The position numbers and the translations under genes are program-made. 64,000 nt of DNA from Cyanobacteria bacterium SZAS-4 (GTDB lineage: Bacteria > Cyanobacteriota > Vampirovibrionia > Obscuribacterales > Obscuribacteraceae): NCBI GenBank assembly GCA_018266255.1, contig JAFEAT010000017.1:17240-81239 (forward strand), read 5' to 3'. Shown here piece after piece: positions 59,181-64,000 of this stretch (position 1 is the stretch's first letter; each line of letters opens with the position of its first letter). The notes below the pieces were generated by a model. The model was given only the letters and a program-made list of their open reading frames with translations. It did no database searches and had not been told where the DNA came from.

Positions 59181-59486
59181 TTAAGGGGTTTTGGCTAATT
59201 TTTTCGACTGCCAAGTTTTGGCGATAGGCACTGATAAAAGTGTTGGCACGAGCACGATCCACGAGTGCTCGAGAACGAGATTTGCCATTTTCAGCCACAT
59301 CGCTTGTTTAATCAGTTCTTTAGTGGATGGTGGTTCAAATTCCCCAAAGTGATGACTGAGAGAAGTGCTGCCGTCGAAAGCGAAATTGAACGATTGAAAG
59401 AACGCCCAGAGCGATAAGCAGAAAAGCCCGACAGCGAATACTGCAAGCGCAGTAAGTAGGTAGAATTTGGCGTTTTGGATCTTCAC
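59181..59486 (-). CDS. Small membrane protein
   Basis: A 101-residue protein. GTG 59486 is chosen because GAGGGC lies six bases upstream (the frame is open to ATG 59516). Two transmembrane helices (FYLLTALAVFAVGLFCLSLWAFF and HSWIVLVPTLLSVPIA) are joined by a soluble loop. No family recognised. It is convergent with the JAMM gene, 2 bp apart. Confidence 0.6.
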   Translation of the reverse strand: MKIQNAKFYLLTALAVFAVGLFCLSLWAFFQSFNFAFDGSTSLSHHFGEFEPPSTKELIKQAMWLKMANLVLEHSWIVLVPTLLSVPIAKTWQSKKLAKTP

Positions 59487-59554
59487 GAATTGCCCTCGTA
59501 CGTGGCCGTGAAACATTACTTCTCGAATCCTAGCTTATTTTAGAACAGATATGC

Positions 59555-59593
59555 AAAAAGGAAGGGCAGCCTTCGTTTGCCCTTCCTTTTTTT
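59555..59593 (-). terminator. Rho-independent terminator of the VIT/VWA gene
   Basis: GGAAGGGCA (59560-59568) pairs perfectly with TGCCCTTCC (59578-59586) around a 9-nt loop. A5 on the left and T7 on the right make it bidirectional; on the minus strand it follows the 1144-residue gene by 23 bp. Confidence 0.9.
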
Positions 59594-59608
59594 GCGGTGA
59601 GATCCTGA

Positions 59609-62600
59609 TTAGCTAAACAAGTTTGCGTCGCGTGCAGATGCGACGAACCAGTTCAATAATCCAGGGAATGACAATCCGAATAGAAGGATGCCTACTCCGA
59701 TTGCAATCCGCTGCCCTTGCGAGATCTCAAGTTCTTGTCCCATCATGTCCAGTGCGAAGTTTTTGTTCGCTAAGCTGTGAATCACGATGACTGCTCCCAC
59801 GAGTCCGCATCCGACTTCCAACAAGTTTGCGATGATGTTGAGCATCGCCTCCAAATTGGCGAGATTGTTGACTCGTACGGTTCCGGCTGTGTTCACACCA
59901 GTGATGAAAGTGGCATCCGAACCTTGAGGTCCGATGGTGCCGGCTGTTGCTCCTTGCAAAGCTGGCGCGTTTCCATCGGATTCAGATGAAGCTTCTTGTG
60001 CTGGCGTACTTTCATCTGAGGAATCAGATTTGGCTTCCGATTCGTTTTTATTTTCTGATGCCAGTGCTTCTGGATCGCTGTTGTTGGCAGCATCGTCAGC
60101 ACCCTCTACTGCGTCGACGTTGTCGACAGAGTTCTCTTGCACAAGTGCGCAACTCACTGGTGTAACGAGACCATACTCAACTGCCAATCGAGCAGCTTTG
60201 GTAATGTGTCGAGTGTTCAGATATTCCTTGATTTGCTGATTTGCATGCAAAGCAAGCAGTTCGCTTTGTTCTTCTGGAGATGCATTGACACTCTTATCAG
60301 GTTTCGCAGAAGTTCTTGTCAAAGATACTGCGTAACCATTTTGATCGAGCCTCCACTTCGAGAAGAATCCACCAAGGTCATCAACCACTTCCGTAGTGTT
60401 TCGTGGCACTTGCAAGAAAGGACCAATTTCGGTGTGGTTTTTGAAGAAATCGTATGTATCTGTTTCACCACTGCCCAGAGGCAATTCGAAAAAGGCAGGA
60501 GTTGCGACATACGATGGCATAATGTAGATTTCTTCGTTCAATGCCGGCAGTGGACCATGTGCCCATAGGACGGCACCACCCTTGGTTTCACCAGCGAGTT
60601 CTGCTGCCTTTACGACGGCTTGAAGATTGTCTTGGCCTCCTTCGAATTTCATTTGTTGCAACTTGATCAGAGCGTCCTTAAGCGGCGTTGGACGCAGCAG
60701 TTCAGGATGTTCCTGAGATGCTACGATCACATGAGTGGGAATGCCCTTCGGCAGCCGACCGAGAGCCTGGACCAGATTTTTGATGTGATCGCTCATAGTG
60801 GCAGAACCGTCAACCACAATGACCAATTCTTTTGGTGCGGGAGCCGCGGTCTGAACTATCTTCTCGACAACGTACTTTGGTTGAATTGTTTTGATCTTAT
60901 TTTTTCCGAACAGTTTACGACCGCCTGGTGTTGCATTTTTCATTGCAATCACTTTGCGCAGATTGTCAAACTGACTTTGCATGCCCTTCGAACCATCGAT
61001 CATGACCACAACCTGTTCTTGAGGCTTGTTCTTGGCAGCATTCTTTTTAGCTTTCAATTCTTTAGCCTTGATGTCTTGCTGTTCTAGCTTGATCGCAATT
61101 TTGTCTAAAACCGCTACCGGTGCTGCTTTTGTTGGTCGCTCTGCCGTCAGAAGGAGGCTCGAATTTTCCAATTGTTCCGGTGTCAAAGTTCCTGATAGTG
61201 CCTTTTGTCCTCCAAAGCTGGCACCGGCTTTCAGGTTTTTCACCGTACTAGTCAACACATTGTTCGATCTGAGTTTGAGAAGATGGTCTCCATTCAAGTT
61301 AAAGTTAGTAGCAATAAACTTCGGAAGTGAAAGTGAAGCAGCCTTGTCGCCCTCTGCTTTGAGAGGAACAACCATGGTAAGTTGCAGCTTCACTTCTTCA
61401 CTTTGCTCGACTGGATAACAGTGCAGCAGTGCTCGTCCATGACCCAGGTCTGTAACGATGGCTGGACTATCGTGTCCGACTATTGAGAATCCACTGGCGC
61501 CTTCCGCTTTGCCTGATGCTGCGAATTTTGCTTCGATGGGCTCTCCTTGTTTCCACAGTTTCAATCCTGTAATCACTGCGCCTGGTGGCAAGCCGATTTC
61601 TGCTCGTGCTTCCTGCCGAACAACTTTTGAATCATTTTTGAATACGTAGGTCCATTCCAGTGTTGAAGAGAGTGTGTTGGCGTGCACCACACCGCTCAAA
61701 TACGATCTGCTCATTCCCAGCCCATCAATCCGTTCTCCCACGACGTGGCGGCTGAGATAATCGTCTGGCATTGACGATAGATCTGTATTCGAAATGTCCT
61801 TAAAGCTGTATGGTCTACCTGTTAGTGCAAAGTAGAGTTCATGTTGAGTCGATGACTTTAATGGATTGAACAAGCCGGCTAATCCTGCTGCTTTCTGATC
61901 TGAACATTCCATCAAAAGTTCTCGCTCTGGATCGAGAGCTCGCAGTTGTGCCAGTCCGAGCTTGCGCTCCAGGGGAGCTTTGGAAGATGCTTTCACCTCT
62001 GCCAACCGAACCATCCATGGTCTGTACTCCGCACCGATCACGGTGATCAGCGAGAGTATGGCACCGACTGTGGTGAACGCTAAAACTTGCAGCCTGGAGT
62101 TTTTAAAGTCTCTAGTTAAGCGAATTCGATTAACAATGTAAGCGCAAGCTAACCCTGAGATAGTCGCAATGATCGCCAGTCCGATGAAGCCCCCAGCGAA
62201 ACTACTGCCGATGTCGTCAACGAGAGTCGAATTGTCGGCAAAAAGTCCGGCAACACAAATTCCTGCCACCATAAGGCAGGACATAATTGCTGCACCCATC
62301 GAGATGCCGCGACGCAATGTGTAGCGCAAATTGTTGTTGCAGATCGCTGACCAGGCGATGTAATTTGCAAGAGGTATTGAAATTAGTAATAGAAGTTCCG
62401 CGATCGTTTCAAGGGGATGGTTGAGCATCACCAGCGTTAGGCGCTTGGGCATAGACATGGCGCTCATCAAAAGCACGACCGATGGCATGGCGATACCGAA
62501 AATTGTTATGGCTAGTCCTTCCCAACCATGCCAAATTTTTCGCTTCTTAGGAACAGTCAGGTCATGCCAACCATCGGCGCTGGTATCAGAGCTGGTATCG

Positions 62601-63043
62601 CCTTCAGCTCCGCCCTCCGATGACCCTTCAGGTCCGTGAGCATCAGGAACTCCGTTACCGTTTCCATTCCCTGTGTAGTTTCCGTTGCCGTTAGTCCCTT
62701 TTCCATTTTTACTATGCGGTTTGGCTGCTCCTTTAGATCTGAATCGTGGCAGACCGAAAAATGGTAGTGGTTTTGTTGACTTTTCTGCTTTCTCCTTTTT
62801 AGGTTTTTCATCGCGCGCATTACTTCTTAGTTGAAAACGCGCGTTGATATCTAACCATGGAGTTTTGACATCTGCCTGTGCAAGACAATTGGGTGGCTGT
62901 TCTGGCGGCAGCTCTGGTGGTAGGTGTGGTGGCTTATCTGGTGGTTGCTCCGCTGATTGTTCTTTGTGATTTTCGCTGTTTGAGCCGTTTGAGCCGTTCT
63001 TCGAATCCGGTCGCTGTTCAACATCCATATCTGCAGTAGACAT
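59609..63043 (-). CDS. Large membrane protein with VIT-like and von Willebrand A domains
   Basis: A 1144-residue protein from ATG 63043 (GGAGAG six bases upstream). A disordered N-terminus (1 to about 160; PPE-rich and NGNGN-rich) is followed by about five transmembrane helices (170-330). A VIT-like beta domain follows at about 440-590 (VVHANTLSSTLEWTYVF, ARAEIGLPPGAVITGLKLW). Two VWA-type starts come next: VVVMIDGSKGMQS near 678 and VIVVDGSATMSD (MIDAS DxSxT) near 740. An acidic Ser/Glu-rich spacer and two C-terminal helices close the protein. VIT-VWA proteins act in adhesion or as membrane scaffolds; here the role is unknown. It ends at a strong terminator. Confidence 0.78.
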   Translation of the reverse strand: MSTADMDVEQRPDSKNGSNGSNSENHKEQSAEQPPDKPPHLPPELPPEQPPNCLAQADVKTPWLDINARFQLRSNARDEKPKKEKAEKSTKPLPFFGLPRFRSKGAAKPHSKNGKGTNGNGNYTGNGNGNGVPDAHGPEGSSEGGAEGDTSSDTSADGWHDLTVPKKRKIWHGWEGLAITIFGIAMPSVVLLMSAMSMPKRLTLVMLNHPLETIAELLLLISIPLANYIAWSAICNNNLRYTLRRGISMGAAIMSCLMVAGICVAGLFADNSTLVDDIGSSFAGGFIGLAIIATISGLACAYIVNRIRLTRDFKNSRLQVLAFTTVGAILSLITVIGAEYRPWMVRLAEVKASSKAPLERKLGLAQLRALDPERELLMECSDQKAAGLAGLFNPLKSSTQHELYFALTGRPYSFKDISNTDLSSMPDDYLSRHVVGERIDGLGMSRSYLSGVVHANTLSSTLEWTYVFKNDSKVVRQEARAEIGLPPGAVITGLKLWKQGEPIEAKFAASGKAEGASGFSIVGHDSPAIVTDLGHGRALLHCYPVEQSEEVKLQLTMVVPLKAEGDKAASLSLPKFIATNFNLNGDHLLKLRSNNVLTSTVKNLKAGASFGGQKALSGTLTPEQLENSSLLLTAERPTKAAPVAVLDKIAIKLEQQDIKAKELKAKKNAAKNKPQEQVVVMIDGSKGMQSQFDNLRKVIAMKNATPGGRKLFGKNKIKTIQPKYVVEKIVQTAAPAPKELVIVVDGSATMSDHIKNLVQALGRLPKGIPTHVIVASQEHPELLRPTPLKDALIKLQQMKFEGGQDNLQAVVKAAELAGETKGGAVLWAHGPLPALNEEIYIMPSYVATPAFFELPLGSGETDTYDFFKNHTEIGPFLQVPRNTTEVVDDLGGFFSKWRLDQNGYAVSLTRTSAKPDKSVNASPEEQSELLALHANQQIKEYLNTRHITKAARLAVEYGLVTPVSCALVQENSVDNVDAVEGADDAANNSDPEALASENKNESEAKSDSSDESTPAQEASSESDGNAPALQGATAGTIGPQGSDATFITGVNTAGTVRVNNLANLEAMLNIIANLLEVGCGLVGAVIVIHSLANKNFALDMMGQELEISQGQRIAIGVGILLFGLSFPGLLNWFVASARDANLFS

Positions 63044-63070
63044 AGTTCTCTCCAATTTATAGGCGCTGCA

Positions 63071-63106
63071 CCGTTCCATCCGCGGGGGAACATGCGGGTG
63101 GAACGG
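63071..63106 (-). promoter_or_regulatory. Leader hairpin of the VIT/VWA gene
   Basis: CCGTTCCA (63071-63078) and TGGAACGG (63099-63106) pair perfectly, with an inner CCGC/GCGG step. It begins 28 bp upstream of the ATG and so lies in the probable 5' leader or promoter. It could be an operator or a translational control hairpin. The rest of 63107-63380 shows no gene. Confidence 0.45.
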
Positions 63107-63380
63107 CTCGCGAAGACTGCGCGCCGGTGGCGCTCAGTTGACGCTGAGGCAGCAATTTGTGTTAGTAAAAGGTTTCCGATACTTGCTAAGTGCAAGCTCT
63201 AAGACTCTACTTAATGACCAGGTACAAATCGATAGGGTATTCCCTACTTTGCAGACCGGCTTGAACCGTTGCTTTCGGTTTGCTGAATATGCAAGATGCC
63301 GTCATCTAGCCATCGTATCAATGCACATTAATAGCACCGGTTGTGTCTAAGTGCTCTCTAATACGTCTGTGTATGTATTG

Positions 63381-63401
63381 CTGTACCGTTAAACCGTACA
63401 G
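63381..63401 (+). promoter_or_regulatory. 21-bp near-palindromic operator-like site
   Basis: CTGTACCGTTAAACCGTACAG is identical to its reverse complement at 18 of 21 positions (the mismatches are the central base and one symmetric pair). The half GTACxGTTAA also occurs twice as a direct repeat with 13-bp period. It ends 21 bp before the SRPBCC start, the usual place for a repressor site. Confidence 0.5.
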
Positions 63402-63422
63402 TTAAGTAAGGTCTGGCGCCAA

Positions 63423-64000
63423 ATGCTGAAAAAAATAGTGATCGGATTCACACTGCTCGTCGTCGGATTGGCTGTTGCTTTAGCCATTTTTATTTCGTCT
63501 CGCCCAGACACTTTTGTAGTGCAAAGATCGATCACCATTAAGTCGCCACCTGCGCCGATCTATCCTCTGATTGCTGATTTCCACAAGTGGACGAAGTGGT
63601 CGCCTTACGAAAAGATGGACCCGAGAATGGAACGAAAATATGAGGGTAATGAGTCTGGCACCGGAGCCAAATACGTTTGGGAAGGCAACGAAAAAGCTGG
63701 TGCTGGTACGATGCAAATTACTGAGGCAACGCCACCTTCGAAGGTTGTGATCAAACTTGATTTTAGTAAACCATTCGAAGGTCACAACGTCGCTGAGTTC
63801 AAACTAGAACCGCACGGTGACGACGAAACAACGGTTACCTGGTCAATGAGCGGACCATGTCCTGCCATGATGAAAGTTGTGGGATTGTTTATGAATATGG
63901 ATACAATGATCGGACAAGATTTCGAAGCCGGATTGGACAATTTGAAATCCGCAGTTGAAAAACCTGTCACAGAAAAGTCCGATGCAGAAAAGTCTGATGC
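63423..64000 (+). CDS. Membrane-anchored SRPBCC (START-like) protein, cut by window edge
   Basis: An open frame from ATG 63423 runs to the end of the window (192 residues visible, no stop). An N-terminal transmembrane helix (VIGFTLLVVGLAVALAIFIS) is followed by an SRPBCC/polyketide-cyclase-like domain: VQRSITIKSPPAPIYPLIADFHKWTKWSPYEKMDP, then EGNESGTGAKYVWEGN and MQITEATPPSKVVIKLDF. Such proteins bind hydrophobic ligands in a deep pocket. The visible end is a repeated EKSDA tail. The palindrome at 63381 suggests its own regulator. Confidence 0.82.
   Translation, partial: MLKKIVIGFTLLVVGLAVALAIFISSRPDTFVVQRSITIKSPPAPIYPLIADFHKWTKWSPYEKMDPRMERKYEGNESGTGAKYVWEGNEKAGAGTMQITEATPPSKVVIKLDFSKPFEGHNVAEFKLEPHGDDETTVTWSMSGPCPAMMKVVGLFMNMDTMIGQDFEAGLDNLKSAVEKPVTEKSDAEKSD

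Noticed and set aside
1..64000. tRNA, rRNA, integrase or prophage genes
   Set aside because: No cloverleaf with a CCA end, rRNA core or recombinase motif was seen in any intergenic region; the DUF5131 gene alone does not make a prophage.

Overview
The window is about 64 kb of moderate-GC bacterial chromosome. No rRNA, tRNA, CRISPR array, transposase or phage structural module is recognisable. Lipoprotein signals, stand-alone TonB-C-like proteins, a bacterial lipocalin, many Sec-type signal peptides and an extra-cytoplasmic M15 peptidase point to a diderm (Gram-negative) cell. The P-II protein keeps a cyanobacterial-type Ser49. There are also many TPR, RHS-like and very divergent orphan proteins, TTG and GTG starts are frequent, and DUF1800/DUF1501, caspase-like and CbbX-like genes are present. 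Together these would fit an environmental lineage such as a non-photosynthetic relative of Cyanobacteria (Obscuribacterales-like), but this taxonomic guess is inference only. No photosynthesis or carbon-fixation gene is present.

Layout. 0-5 kb: edge of a SUKH-like gene, small secreted proteins, a lipocalin, a promoter-to-terminator non-coding RNA that looks like 6S RNA (about 1361-1567, minus), a TPR lipoprotein, a glutaredoxin and an orphan duplicated-module protein. 5-9.6 kb: a divergent pair made of a DUF4388/degenerate-GGDEF protein and a protein with four MshEN-type (c-di-GMP-binding-like) modules, then a DUF5131 (phage Gp37/Gp68-like) gene with a zinc-ribbon partner. 9.7-24.7 kb: aldehyde dehydrogenase, Yellow/royal-jelly-type protein, orphan OmpR-type regulator with a probably leaderless mRNA, a 1044-residue RHS-like protein ending in a papain-like domain, a MITE-like inverted-repeat element, an M48 protease, an MFS transporter, a repeat-rich M15 peptidase and small secreted or TonB-C-like proteins. 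24.8-34 kb: K+ channel with a zinc ribbon, pseudo-receiver, hybrid kinase, caspase-like protein, questin-oxidase-family operon, HEAT-repeat protein. 34-37.6 kb: membrane protein-DUF1800-DUF1501 operon.

38.8-49.5 kb holds a nitrogen block: a histidine ammonia-lyase-type MIO enzyme, a P-II protein preceded by its own promoter and a short leader ORF, an ammonium transporter, the large subunit of glutamate synthase and ornithine carbamoyltransferase. Ammonia released or imported would be sensed by P-II and fed into glutamate and arginine. 49.5-56.2 kb: a TPR/double-AAA+ CbbX-like protein with a membrane-bound permuted-papain partner, an alpha/beta hydrolase and a GT87-type membrane glycosyltransferase. 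56.4-64 kb: small secreted protein, EF-hand secreted protein, a JAMM-motif protein, a large VIT/VWA membrane protein and, running off the right edge, a membrane-anchored SRPBCC protein with a palindromic operator-like site in front.

The most promising unexplained material is the set of large non-secreted-looking proteins with unusual N-terminal regions and different hydrolase-like C-termini (papain-like, M15, JAMM), the leader ORF and altered T-loop of the P-II gene, the MshEN/degenerate-GGDEF pair, the 6S-like RNA and the MITE-like element.
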